Source of the DNA: Luteipulveratus halotolerans
GTDB lineage: Bacteria > Actinomycetota > Actinomycetes > Actinomycetales > Dermatophilaceae
Direction: 5' to 3'
Assembly (NCBI RefSeq): GCF_001247745.1
Contig: NZ_LAIR01000002.1
Coordinates: 3,348,001-3,412,000 of the forward strand
DNA: 64,000 nucleotides
Positions 51,222 to 59,525 of this stretch are shown here, in pieces. The notes beneath the pieces were generated by a model that did no database searches, was not told the origin of the DNA, and saw only the letters and a list, made by a program, of their open reading frames with translations. Every line of letters starts with the position of its first letter. The stretch's first letter is position 1. The position numbers and the translations under genes are program-made.

Positions 51222-51890
51222 ATGCGTTTGCTGGCGTCCGGACGGGACGCGGACGTCTTCGAGGCCGGCTCCGGCAAGGTGCTGCGCCGCTATCGCGACG
51301 CCGCGATGGACGCCACGCCGGAGGCGGTCGTGATGCGTCACGTCCACGCCCGGGGTTATCCCGTGCCGATGGTGTACGACGTCGCCGGGCCCGACATCGT
51401 CCTCGCCCACGTGCACGGCCCGACGATGCTCGAGATGCTCATGTCGGGCGCGATGTCACCGGCCGACGGCGCCGCGATGACGGCGGACCTGCTCGACCTG
51501 CTGCACGCGATCCCTGCACCGGACGACCTCGTCGGTCCCTCGCGGGTCGCGGTCGAGCGTGCTGCCGACGACGTGGTGCTGCACCTCGACCTGCACCCCA
51601 TGAACGTGCTGGTGGCGCCCGGCGGCCCGGTCGTCATCGACTGGTGCAACGCCCGACGCGGCCCGGCGGGTCTCGACCGCGCGGTGACCGCGCTGATCCT
51701 GGCCCAGGTCGCCTCCGGTGAGCTGGCCGGCCTCGGGCCGGGCGCCCGCGCGATGTTCGAGGCGCTGCTGGGGCTGCTCGGCCCCCTCACGCACGTCGAC
51801 GAGGCGCTCGCCTATCGCGCCACCGACCCCAACATGTCGGCCGACGAGCGGGCCTCGCTCGACCGCGCCGCCGCCCTGCTCACGCCCTGA
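51222..51890 (+). CDS. Aminoglycoside phosphotransferase-like kinase
   Basis: A 222-aa APH-fold protein. DADVFEAGSGKVLRRYR is a shortened N-lobe, HLDLHPMNVLV is the catalytic loop (HxDxxxxN) and VVIDWCNARRGPAGLDRA the metal-binding DW motif. It is smaller than typical APH enzymes (about 260-300 aa). It is more likely a small-molecule kinase of unknown substrate than an antibiotic resistance gene. ATG 51222 is preceded by TACGGT at 6 nt; upstream in-frame codons are not needed. Confidence 0.85.
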   Translation: MRLLASGRDADVFEAGSGKVLRRYRDAAMDATPEAVVMRHVHARGYPVPMVYDVAGPDIVLAHVHGPTMLEMLMSGAMSPADGAAMTADLLDLLHAIPAPDDLVGPSRVAVERAADDVVLHLDLHPMNVLVAPGGPVVIDWCNARRGPAGLDRAVTALILAQVASGELAGLGPGARAMFEALLGLLGPLTHVDEALAYRATDPNMSADERASLDRAAALLTP

Positions 51891-51922
51891 CGTCGGTCGG
51901 CTCGGCCCTGGCCTGCGTCGGC

Positions 51923-52213
51923 TCAGTCCTCGACGAACGCCGCCGACTGCGACCCGAGGACCGGGTTGTACCCACGGATCTGACGCTCGGCGATCAGGCC
52001 CTCACGCTGGAACGGGTCCTCGTCCAGCAGTGCGACGACAGCGTCCTCGTCGTCGGCGCGCACGACGATCAGCGCGCCCGACGGGTAGTCCAGGAACGGC
52101 CCCGACAGCAGGACCTCCTCACGCCGACCGAGGAAGTCGCGGTGCGCGGGGCGGTGCTTGTCACGCCCCTGGTCGTCGTCGGTGTAGGTGTAGATCACTG
52201 CGAAGGTCGCCAT
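51923..52213 (-). CDS. YCII-related domain protein
   Basis: A 96-aa dimeric ferredoxin-like protein. ATFAVIYTYTDDDQGRDKHRPAHRDFL contains the conserved His, and FLDYPSGALIVVRADDEDAVVALLDEDPF the Asp/Pro core of YciI proteins. Function unknown; related proteins act as small dehydrogenase or hydrolase-like enzymes. TACGAT (52221-52226) ends 7 nt before ATG 52213. It converges with the APH-like gene and diverges from the acyl-CoA ligase. Confidence 0.85.
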   Translation of the reverse strand: MATFAVIYTYTDDDQGRDKHRPAHRDFLGRREEVLLSGPFLDYPSGALIVVRADDEDAVVALLDEDPFQREGLIAERQIRGYNPVLGSQSAAFVED

Positions 52214-52220
52214 GGCCGCG

Positions 52221-52226
52221 ATCGTA
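52221..52226 (-). promoter_or_regulatory. Leaderless -10 hexamer TACGAT
   Basis: On the minus strand TACGAT is followed by 7 nt and the ATG at 52213. No Shine-Dalgarno is present. Confidence 0.5.
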
Positions 52227-52301
52227 GAGAACTCCCGGTCACCGTGCGCACTGCGTGATACGCATTGCTCACAGCACGCTCGAGACACCGAGGAGCCCGC
52301 G

Positions 52302-53825
52302 ATGTCCGCACCCGCCCAGCTGCGCAGCAGCACCGTCTCCGATGTCGTACGCCGAGCCGCCGCCACCTTCGGCGACCGCGTCGCCGTCCGTTTCGCCGAC
52401 CGGGAGTGGACGTACGCCGAGCTCGACGCGGCCGTCAGCCGTGCGGCAGCCCACCTGCTCGGCGCCGGACTCGAGCGCGGAGCCCGCGTAGCGGCGTACG
52501 GCAAGAACTCCGACGCCTACCTGATCGCGTTCCTGGCCTGCGCCCGTGCGGGGCTGGTGCACGTACCGCTCAACTACAACCTCACCGGGCCTGAGCTCGA
52601 CTACCTCGTGTCGCAGTCGGGCAGCACGCTCGTGCTCGCCGACCCGGCGCTCGCCGACAACCTGAAAGACCTTGAGCACCAACCTGATTCGGTGATGCTG
52701 CTGCGCGACGGACCCGACTCGTTGGTCGACGTGGCTCGCGATGGCGACGTGCCGCCGATCGACGTCGAGGTGACCGACAGCGACATCGCACAGCTGCTCT
52801 ACACCTCCGGCACGACGTCGAAGCCGAAGGGCGCGATCATGTCGCACCGCGCCCTGGTGCACGAATACGTCTCGTGCGTCATCGCGCTCGACCTGCACGC
52901 CGACGACGCGCCCCTGCACGTGATGCCGCTCTACCACTCAGCGCAGATGCACGTGTTCGTGCTGCCGGGCCTCGTGGTCGGGCAGACCAACACGATCCTC
53001 GAGACGCCCGAGCCCGGTGACGTGCTGCGCCGGCTGTCGTCCGACGGCCACCACTCGTTCTTCGCGGCGCCGACGTTGTGGGTGGCGATGGCCAATCACC
53101 CGTCGTTCGAAGGGCTTTCGTTCGAAGGGCTGGCCAAGGCGTACTACGGCGCGTCGATCATGCCCGGGCCCGTGCTCGCGAAGTGGCAGGCCGCAGCGCC
53201 GTCCGTCGGGTTCTACAACTGCTTCGGCCAGTCCGAGATCGCGCCGCTCGCCACCGTGCTGCGCCCCGAGGAGCACGCCGACCGCCCCGACAGCGCGGGC
53301 CGCACGATCCTGTTCGTCGATGCCCGCGTCGTCGACGGCTCCGGCCAGGACGTGCCGCCGGGCGAGCTCGGTGAGATCGTCTACCGCTCACCCCAGCTGT
53401 GCGACGGCTACTGGGACAAGCCCGAGGCGACCGCTGAGGCGTTCGCGGGCGGCTGGTTCCACTCCGGCGACCTGGTGCGCCGCGACGAGCAGGGCTACAT
53501 CACCGTCGTCGACCGCATCAAGGACGTCATCAACACCGGCGGCGTCCTCGTCGCCGCGCGCGAGATCGAGGACGCGTTGTACTCGCACGACGACGTCGCG
53601 CAGGTCGCCGTGGTGGGCACGCCCGACGAGAAGTGGGTCGAGAAGGTCACGGCCTACGTCGTACGCCGGCCGGACGCCTCGGTCGATGCCGACGCGTTGA
53701 TCGCCCACGCCCGGAAGTCGTTGGCAGGGTTCAAGATTCCCAAGGAGATCCACTTCATCGACGACCTGCCGCGCAACGCGTCGGGCAAGATCCTCAAGCG
53801 CGACCTGCGCGAGTCAGCCGGCTGA
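52302..53825 (+). CDS. Acyl-CoA synthetase (AMP-forming)
   Basis: A 507-aa ANL-superfamily ligase. The P-loop is LLYTSGTTSKPKGA, the adenine motif FYNCFGQSEIAPL, the hinge WFHSGDLVRRDEQGYITVVDRIKDVI and the C-terminal catalytic Lys in PRNASGKILKRDL. It activates a carboxylic acid (fatty, aryl or dicarboxylic) to acyl-CoA; the substrate is not clear. The start ATG 52302 has GAGGAG 8 nt upstream. A 15-bp tandem duplication (SFEGL twice) is present near residue 270. Transcribed alone. Confidence 0.9.
   Translation: MSAPAQLRSSTVSDVVRRAAATFGDRVAVRFADREWTYAELDAAVSRAAAHLLGAGLERGARVAAYGKNSDAYLIAFLACARAGLVHVPLNYNLTGPELDYLVSQSGSTLVLADPALADNLKDLEHQPDSVMLLRDGPDSLVDVARDGDVPPIDVEVTDSDIAQLLYTSGTTSKPKGAIMSHRALVHEYVSCVIALDLHADDAPLHVMPLYHSAQMHVFVLPGLVVGQTNTILETPEPGDVLRRLSSDGHHSFFAAPTLWVAMANHPSFEGLSFEGLAKAYYGASIMPGPVLAKWQAAAPSVGFYNCFGQSEIAPLATVLRPEEHADRPDSAGRTILFVDARVVDGSGQDVPPGELGEIVYRSPQLCDGYWDKPEATAEAFAGGWFHSGDLVRRDEQGYITVVDRIKDVINTGGVLVAAREIEDALYSHDDVAQVAVVGTPDEKWVEKVTAYVVRRPDASVDADALIAHARKSLAGFKIPKEIHFIDDLPRNASGKILKRDLRESAG
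53103..53132 (+). repeat. 15-bp tandem duplication in the acyl-CoA ligase gene
   Basis: TCGTTCGAAGGGCTT and TCGTTCGAAGGGCTG follow each other, encoding SFEGL twice. Fourteen of fifteen bases agree. Confidence 0.8.
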
Positions 53826-53840
53826 TCCGGGCGAGCGTCG

Positions 53841-53856
53841 CCACCGCGAACGGTGG
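53841..53856. terminator. Small bidirectional hairpin
   Basis: CCACCG, the tetraloop CGAA, and CGGTGG. It lies in the 36-bp gap between two converging genes. It is short and has no T-run. Confidence 0.4.
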
Positions 53857-53861
53857 ACCGG

Positions 53862-54650
53862 TCACAGGTAGTGCTGCACGCCCCGCATCGCCTGTCCGAC
53901 GTACCCGCCCCCGAAGACCACCGCGTGCAGCAGGAGCGGGTGCAGCTGATGCAGCAGCACCCGCTCCTGCCACCCGTCTACGAGCGGCGCTACTTCGTCG
54001 TACGCCGCGAGAACCGTTGGCAGCCTTGGCGATCCGAACAGCTGCAGCATCGCCAGGTCAGCCTCGCGGTGGCCGCCGTGTGCCGCCGGATCGATGAGGA
54101 CGACGCCGTCGGCGGTCCAGATCACCTTGCCCGCCCACAGGTCGCCGTGCAGCCTGGCCGGTGGTTCGCCGGTGTCGTACGCGGCGCCCCGCAGTCGGTC
54201 ACCGAGACGGTCGACGAGCGCGAGGTCGTCCACGGTCAGAGCACCCCGGCGTACACCCTCGTGCGCCAACGGGAGCAGCCGCAGCTCGGCGTACATCTCA
54301 CCCCACCGTTCGTACGCACCGAGCCGTAGTGGCAGCAGGTCGATGGAGGGGCCGAGCCAGCCGTCGCCGTCCCAGCCGGCCGGACCGCTGCCGTACGCCG
54401 GTGTGCCGGCCGTGTGCGTCCGCGCGAGGTCTCGCCCGAACGCCTCTGCGGCCGGCCTCGAGGGCGTGTCGACGGTGAGGCGTTGCAGGACCAGGTGGTC
54501 CGTGTCGGCGCGGACGACGTCGACGACGCGGGCCCCGGCAGCGGCGGCGAGCCAGCGCAGACCGGCCGCCTCCCAGGCGAAGTAGCCCGGCGGCGCGGCG
54601 GCCAAGGTCTTGACGAAGTGTGCGGCCTCAGGTGAGGGCATGCCGGCCAT
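53862..54650 (-). CDS. Fructosamine kinase family protein
   Basis: A 262-aa kinase of the FN3K/APH fold. APPGYFAWEAAGLRWLAAA is the family's N-terminal nucleotide-loop region, LHGDLWAGKVIWTADGVVLIDPAAHGGHREADLAML contains the catalytic Asp and the metal-binding DP, and the C-terminal helices follow. FN3K-like enzymes phosphorylate sugars attached to proteins by glycation, so they spontaneously detach. The usual GDLWxGN has Lys in place of Asn (GDLWAGK), which is worth checking. ATG 54650 or 54641 may be the start. Confidence 0.87.
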   Translation of the reverse strand: MAGMPSPEAAHFVKTLAAAPPGYFAWEAAGLRWLAAAAGARVVDVVRADTDHLVLQRLTVDTPSRPAAEAFGRDLARTHTAGTPAYGSGPAGWDGDGWLGPSIDLLPLRLGAYERWGEMYAELRLLPLAHEGVRRGALTVDDLALVDRLGDRLRGAAYDTGEPPARLHGDLWAGKVIWTADGVVLIDPAAHGGHREADLAMLQLFGSPRLPTVLAAYDEVAPLVDGWQERVLLHQLHPLLLHAVVFGGGYVGQAMRGVQHYL

Positions 54651-54658
54651 TGTGCGCA

Positions 54659-54664
54659 TAGGTT
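54659..54664 (+). promoter_or_regulatory. Leaderless -10 hexamer TAGGTT
   Basis: TAGGTT is followed by 7 nt and then the ATG at 54672. The divergent kinase gene starts only 9 bp to the left, so the two promoters overlap. Confidence 0.5.
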
Positions 54665-54671
54665 GGCGATC

Positions 54672-55676
54672 ATGAGCAGCGTCGCGCAGGACGAGAGCAC
54701 CGACAAGCCGGAGCGTGAGGGCGGCGAGAGCATGCTCACGGTCCTGATCGCGTTCACCGCCAACCTGCTGATCGCGATCGCGAAGTCGGTGGCCGCGGCG
54801 ATCACGGGTTCGGCGTCGATGGTCGCCGAGGCCGCGCACTCGTGGGCGGACGCCGGCAACGAGGTCTTCCTGATCATCGCCGAACGCCGTTCGGCCAGGC
54901 CTCGCGACGCCCGCCGGCCGCTGGGCTACGGCAAGGAGGCGTACGTCTGGTCGTTGTTCGCCGCCGTCGGCCTGCTGACCGCGGGTGCGGGCGTGTCGAT
55001 CGTGCACGGCATCCAGGAGCTCGGCTCGGACGCCACCGCCGACAGCTACGTGATCAACTACGTCGTGCTCGGCATCGCGTTCGTGCTGGAGGGCATCTCG
55101 TTCCTGCAGGCCACCCGGCAGACCCGCGGCAAGGCGCAGGCCGCGGGGCTGCACCCGTTGGCGTTCATCAGCCGCACGTCCAACCCGACGCTGCGCGCAG
55201 TATTCCTCGAGGACGCCGCCGCGCTGACCGGCCTGATCATCGCCGGCGCGGGCGTGGTGCTCCACCAGGTGACCGGCAACGCCGTGTGGGACGCCATCGG
55301 CTCGATCGTCGTCGGCGTGATGCTCGCGGTGATCGCGATCTTCCTGGTCGACCGCAACCGGGCGTTCCTCGTCGGCGAGGCCATCAGCGGGCCCGTACGC
55401 GACCGCGTCATCGCCGCGCTGCTGCGCCATCCGGAGATCGAGCGGGTCACGTACCTGCACCTGGAGTTCGTCGGCCCGGAGCGGCTGTTCGTGGTGGCCG
55501 CGGTCGACCTCACGGGTGACTCGCCCGAGTCGGACCTGGCCGTGCGGCTGCAGAAGGTCGAGGACGTCATCGAGGGCCACGAGATGATCACGACCGCCGT
55601 ACTGTCCCTGTCGCTGCCGACCGAGGACGCGCTCACGCCCCAGAGCGACAGCGCCGCCGCCGCCGACGTCCGCTAA
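54672..55676 (+). CDS. Cation diffusion facilitator family transporter
   Basis: A 334-aa CDF protein with six helices. Helix 2 has the metal-site motif AEAAHSWADAGNEVF (H and D ligands), RPLGYGKEAYVWSLFAAV is the cytosolic entry to helix 3, and helix 5 has EDAAALTGLIIAG. The C-terminal cytosolic domain ends with VEDVIEGHEMITTAV. CDF proteins export Zn2+, Fe2+, Co2+ or Mn2+ in exchange for H+. The usual HxxxD pairs are HSWAD in helix 2 and EDAAA in helix 5 (E replacing H), which may shift metal preference. Confidence 0.9.
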   Translation: MSSVAQDESTDKPEREGGESMLTVLIAFTANLLIAIAKSVAAAITGSASMVAEAAHSWADAGNEVFLIIAERRSARPRDARRPLGYGKEAYVWSLFAAVGLLTAGAGVSIVHGIQELGSDATADSYVINYVVLGIAFVLEGISFLQATRQTRGKAQAAGLHPLAFISRTSNPTLRAVFLEDAAALTGLIIAGAGVVLHQVTGNAVWDAIGSIVVGVMLAVIAIFLVDRNRAFLVGEAISGPVRDRVIAALLRHPEIERVTYLHLEFVGPERLFVVAAVDLTGDSPESDLAVRLQKVEDVIEGHEMITTAVLSLSLPTEDALTPQSDSAAAADVR

Positions 55677-55778
55677 CGCCCACTCACCAGGCGAAAGGGA
55701 CTGCTGCACGAACAGGTGACATCTGATCTGGCTTTCCCGCGCGGCAGCCTGACGGCACACCGGCCGCCCGCACCCAGC

Positions 55779-58145
55779 TCATGTCCGTTCGAGCCGCCGC
55801 GAGAGGTAGGGCGCGGTCGCGCTGCCCTCGGCCCTCGCGATGTCGGCCGGCGTGCCGGTCGCGACAACCCGACCGCCGGCATCTCCTCCGCCCGGACCGA
55901 GATCGATGACCCAGTCCGCGGTGGCGATCGCGTCGAGGTCGTGTTCGACGAGGACCACCGTGTTGCCGGCGTCGACGAGCCGGTGCAGCTGGCGCAGCAG
56001 CAGAGCGATGTCTGCGGGGTGGAGTCCGGAGGTCGGCTCGTCAAGCAGGTAGAGGGCATGGCCGCGGTGAGCGCGCTGGAGCTCGGTGGCGAGCTTGATG
56101 CGCTGTGCCTCCCCGCCGCTGAGCTCGGTCGCCGGCTGTCCAAGTCGCAGGTAGCCCAGACCCACCTCGCGAAGCGTCTGGAGGCTGCGTGCAGCGGCCG
56201 GTACGTCGGCCAGGAACGTGGCGGCGTCGTCGACGGACAGGTCGAGGACCTCCGCGATGCTCTTGCCGCGGTAGGTGATCTGGAGCGTCTCGGGGTTGTA
56301 GCGATCGCCGTGGCACGTCGGGCAGGGAGCGTAGTTGCCAGGCAGAAACAGTAGCTCGACGGAGACGAATCCCTCGCCCTGACAGGTCTCGCAGCGGCCC
56401 CCGGCGACGTTGAAGGAGAAGCGGCCGGCGCCGTAGCCGCGGGCCCGGGCCGCGTCCGTGGCGGCGTACAACTTCCGCACGGCATCGAACATCCCCGTGT
56501 ACGTCGCGAGGTTGGACCGCGGTGTCCGGCCGATCGGGCGCTGATCGACCAATACCAGTCGGTCGAACGACTCACGAGCAGTCGGGTCCTCGGCCAGGAC
56601 CTGGGTGACCAGGGTCGACTTGCCGGACCCGGACACCCCGGTGACGACGGTCAGCACGCACAGCGGGATATCGACAGACAGGTCGCGCAGGTTGTGGCGA
56701 TGTGCGCCGGTCAGTCGCAGCCAGCCCTGCGGGGCCCGCGCATCGTGCACGAGCCGCTCAGCGCGACCGAACAGGTAGGCGCTGGTGACCGACTCAGTCA
56801 GGTCCTCCAGGCCCGCGACAGGGCCGCTGTGAAGCACTCGACCTCCGGCCTCGCCCGCACCCGGGCCGATATCGACGACCCAATCTGCTCGTCGTACGAC
56901 GTCGAGGTCGTGCTCCACGACGAACAGTGTGTTGCCGGACGCCTTGAGGCGGTCCAGGACATCCAGCAGCGGCTCCGCGTCGGCCGGGTGCAGGCCGGCG
57001 AAGGGCTCGTCCAGGACGTAGACGACTCCGAACAGACCCGAACGCAGCTGGGTGGCGATCCGCAGGCGCTGCGCCTCTCCGGGCGACAGCGTCGTCGAGC
57101 TCCGTCCCAGGCTGAGATAACCCAGGCCCAGATCGAGGAGCACCTCGACGCGCGCGACCAGGTCAGTGCAGATCCGCGCCGCGACCTCGTCGGCACCCGC
57201 GGGCCGCTCAGCGACCGGACGCAGCAGAGCCACCAGCGCTGTGAAGGGCAGGTCGTTGACCTCGGCGATCGAACGCCCGAGAAAGGTCACCGCGAGGGCC
57301 TCGGGCCGTAGTCCACTGCCTTGGCAATCCGGGCAGGGCGCTTCCTCCACGAACCGCATGGCCCGCTCGCGCATCCGCTCGCTCGTGGAGTCGGCCAGCA
57401 CGTGCATGACGTGGCTGCGTGCGCTCCAGAACTTCCCGTAGTAGCCGTGGTCGACGCGACCTGGTTCCGGCTCGATGAGCACCGAGGGCTGCTCGTCGGT
57501 GAACAGCAGCCAGTCGCGGTCCCGCTTCCTGAGACTGTGCCACGGCTTGTCGACGTCGATGCCGAGCCCCATCACGATGCTGCGCAGGTTGGCGCCCTGC
57601 CACGCGCCCGGCCAGGCGGCGATCGCCCCTTCACGGATGCTCAGTGACGGGTCCGGGACAAGCAGCTCCTCGGTGACGTCGTGGACGACGCCCAGGCCGT
57701 GGCAGCGCGGGCACGCGCCCGCGCTGGTGTTGGGCGAGAACGCCTCAGCCGCGAGGTGATCGGCACCAGCCGGGTAATCGCCGGCCCGCGAGTAGAGGAT
57801 CCGCAGCAGGTTGGACAGCGTGGTGATGGTGCCGACCGACGAGCGTGAGGTGGCCGCGCCCCGACGCTGCTGAAGCGCGACCGCAGGCGGCAGGCCGGTG
57901 ATCTCCTGGACGTGCGGGGCACCGACCTGCTGCAGCAGCCGGCGCGCATAGGGCGCGACCGACTCGAAGTAGCGGCGCTGCGCCTCGGCGTACAGCGTTC
58001 CGAAGGCCAGCGACGACTTCCCCGACCCAGAGATCCCGGTGAACGCCACCATCACGTTGCGAGGAATGTCCACGTCAATGTTGCGCAGGTTGTTCTCATT
58101 GGCACCGCGGACACGCACAAAGCCATCGGTCGCATCGGTGGTCAC
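55779..58145 (-). CDS. UvrA-like ABC-ATPase (UvrA2 class)
   Basis: A 788-aa class II UvrA paralog. Two Walker A motifs (GISGSGKSS and GVSGSGKST), two signature motifs (LSPGEAQRLRIATQL and LSGGEAQRIKLATEL) and Walker B VYVLDEPFAGLHP / LYLLDEPTSGLHP are intact. Zinc motifs CPRCHGLG, CPDCQGSG and a CETCQGEG...CPTCHGD pair are present. It is about 160 residues shorter than UvrA, and the missing part corresponds to the UvrB-binding region. UvrA2 proteins are linked to DNA-damage tolerance and resistance to DNA-binding antibiotics. GTG 58145 starts the family homology; AGGGGCC lies upstream. Confidence 0.93.
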   Translation of the reverse strand: MTTDATDGFVRVRGANENNLRNIDVDIPRNVMVAFTGISGSGKSSLAFGTLYAEAQRRYFESVAPYARRLLQQVGAPHVQEITGLPPAVALQQRRGAATSRSSVGTITTLSNLLRILYSRAGDYPAGADHLAAEAFSPNTSAGACPRCHGLGVVHDVTEELLVPDPSLSIREGAIAAWPGAWQGANLRSIVMGLGIDVDKPWHSLRKRDRDWLLFTDEQPSVLIEPEPGRVDHGYYGKFWSARSHVMHVLADSTSERMRERAMRFVEEAPCPDCQGSGLRPEALAVTFLGRSIAEVNDLPFTALVALLRPVAERPAGADEVAARICTDLVARVEVLLDLGLGYLSLGRSSTTLSPGEAQRLRIATQLRSGLFGVVYVLDEPFAGLHPADAEPLLDVLDRLKASGNTLFVVEHDLDVVRRADWVVDIGPGAGEAGGRVLHSGPVAGLEDLTESVTSAYLFGRAERLVHDARAPQGWLRLTGAHRHNLRDLSVDIPLCVLTVVTGVSGSGKSTLVTQVLAEDPTARESFDRLVLVDQRPIGRTPRSNLATYTGMFDAVRKLYAATDAARARGYGAGRFSFNVAGGRCETCQGEGFVSVELLFLPGNYAPCPTCHGDRYNPETLQITYRGKSIAEVLDLSVDDAATFLADVPAAARSLQTLREVGLGYLRLGQPATELSGGEAQRIKLATELQRAHRGHALYLLDEPTSGLHPADIALLLRQLHRLVDAGNTVVLVEHDLDAIATADWVIDLGPGGGDAGGRVVATGTPADIARAEGSATAPYLSRRLERT

Positions 58146-58306
58146 GTGCGGCCCCTGTTGGTCGTTCTCGGTTTGCTCTACAACAAAGTATCGCGTTCCC
58201 CGAAGAGTGCTTGAGACTCCCACGGCGAAACGGGCCCGCCCTCCGAAGCCCACTGTGAGTTGGTGTACGCAAGCATCAAGGTCGGCGAGTGGGTGAGGAG
58301 CACCGT

Positions 58307-59473
58307 ATGCGTGACGATGATCTCGGCAATGCGGATGAGCAAGTAGCCGAAGACACAGCAGATCGGTCGGTCGGAACGCTGGAGTTGTTCTTCGACCTTG
58401 TCTTCGTCTACGCGCTGTCGCAGGTCACTGTCCTGATGCTCGCGGACATCTCCTGGGCGGGGTTCGGCCGCGGGATTCTGGCGCTCGTTGCTGTGTGGTG
58501 GGCGTGGGTCTGCTACGCCTGGCTGACGAACACCTCCGACCACGACGGACCCGGGCCTCGCCTGCTGCTCTTTCTCGCGATGGCGGCCATGCTGATGGCC
58601 GCGGTCGCGCTGCCGCAGGCGTTCGGCGCGCGGGCGCTGGTCTTTGCGCTTGCATTCCTGGCGGTCCGACTGATCCACGTCGTGCTGCTGGCTCTTGACG
58701 TGCGGGGCGAGGCGGACGTGGGTTCGGCCGCGCTGCGACTAGTCCCCACCCTGCTCGCCGGCCCGGCAGTGCTGGTGGCCGCGGCGTTCTTCGACACGCC
58801 AGAACGAGAGTTGCTGTGGATCGTGGCCGCGGTGATGGATCTGTCGGGGCCGGTCCTGGTCGGGACCACCGGTTGGAGCGTGACACCTGCCTACTTCGTG
58901 GAGCGGCACGGGCTGATCATCATCATCGCGCTGGGTGAGGCGATCGTCGGGGTAGGCGCTGGCGCCGAAGCCGCTCTTCCGCGCCCGAGTGTTGTGACGG
59001 CCGTCCTCCTCGCCGTGCTGATCGCGGCCGGTCTGTGGTGGTCCTACTTCGGTTATCTGCGCGGCGGTGCCGAACGACGGCTGCGCGGCACCACTGATCG
59101 GGAGCAGTCAAGGCTCGCGCGCGACTCCTACAGCTACCTGCATCTGCCGCTCGTGGCCGGGGTGGTGTTCTTCGCTCTCGGGGTGCACGAAGCAGTCGCG
59201 GCACCGGGGGAACCACTCCCCTTGTTGCCGGCCGTCGCCCTGGCCGGTGGCGTCGCGATGTTCTACGACGGCGACGTCGCCTACCGATGGCGCGACCACC
59301 ACCAGCTCGCCACCGGTCGCCTGGTGGCCGCAGTGGGGGCTGCTTCGCTGATCCCGGTCGCGGTGGTGGCGCCTGCTTTGGCGGCGCTCGCCGGGCTAAC
59401 CCTCGTCTGCTTGCTGCACACCAGCTGGGAACTCTGGCACCACCCGGCGATCGGCCCGGTCGACGACTCCTGA
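58307..59473 (+). CDS. LtrA family membrane protein (low-temperature requirement protein A)
   Basis: A 388-aa protein with about 12 membrane helices. The N-terminal signature SVGTLELFFDLVFVYALSQV is diagnostic for the LtrA family, and ERHGLIIIIALGEAIVGVGAGA is the second conserved block. Function is unclear; LtrA was named in Listeria for growth at low temperature. ATG 58307 has GAGGAG 6 nt upstream. It diverges from uvrA2 with a 161-bp gap and is the first gene of a region in which the GTACG word is rare. Confidence 0.88.
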   Translation: MRDDDLGNADEQVAEDTADRSVGTLELFFDLVFVYALSQVTVLMLADISWAGFGRGILALVAVWWAWVCYAWLTNTSDHDGPGPRLLLFLAMAAMLMAAVALPQAFGARALVFALAFLAVRLIHVVLLALDVRGEADVGSAALRLVPTLLAGPAVLVAAAFFDTPERELLWIVAAVMDLSGPVLVGTTGWSVTPAYFVERHGLIIIIALGEAIVGVGAGAEAALPRPSVVTAVLLAVLIAAGLWWSYFGYLRGGAERRLRGTTDREQSRLARDSYSYLHLPLVAGVVFFALGVHEAVAAPGEPLPLLPAVALAGGVAMFYDGDVAYRWRDHHQLATGRLVAAVGAASLIPVAVVAPALAALAGLTLVCLLHTSWELWHHPAIGPVDDS

Positions 59474-59525
59474 TCATCCAGTGCCATCGCCGCGCAGACT
59501 CTCGCAACTAGGGCTTGGGACTACC

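Noticed and set aside
51222..51890. Aminoglycoside resistance gene
   Set aside because: The protein has only the general APH fold, is short, and lies in an ordinary chromosomal context; no resistance subgroup is recognisable.
53862..55760. 632-codon minus-strand frame joining the CDF region to the kinase
   Set aside because: Only the last 262 codons match a protein family; the rest is antisense to the CDF transporter.
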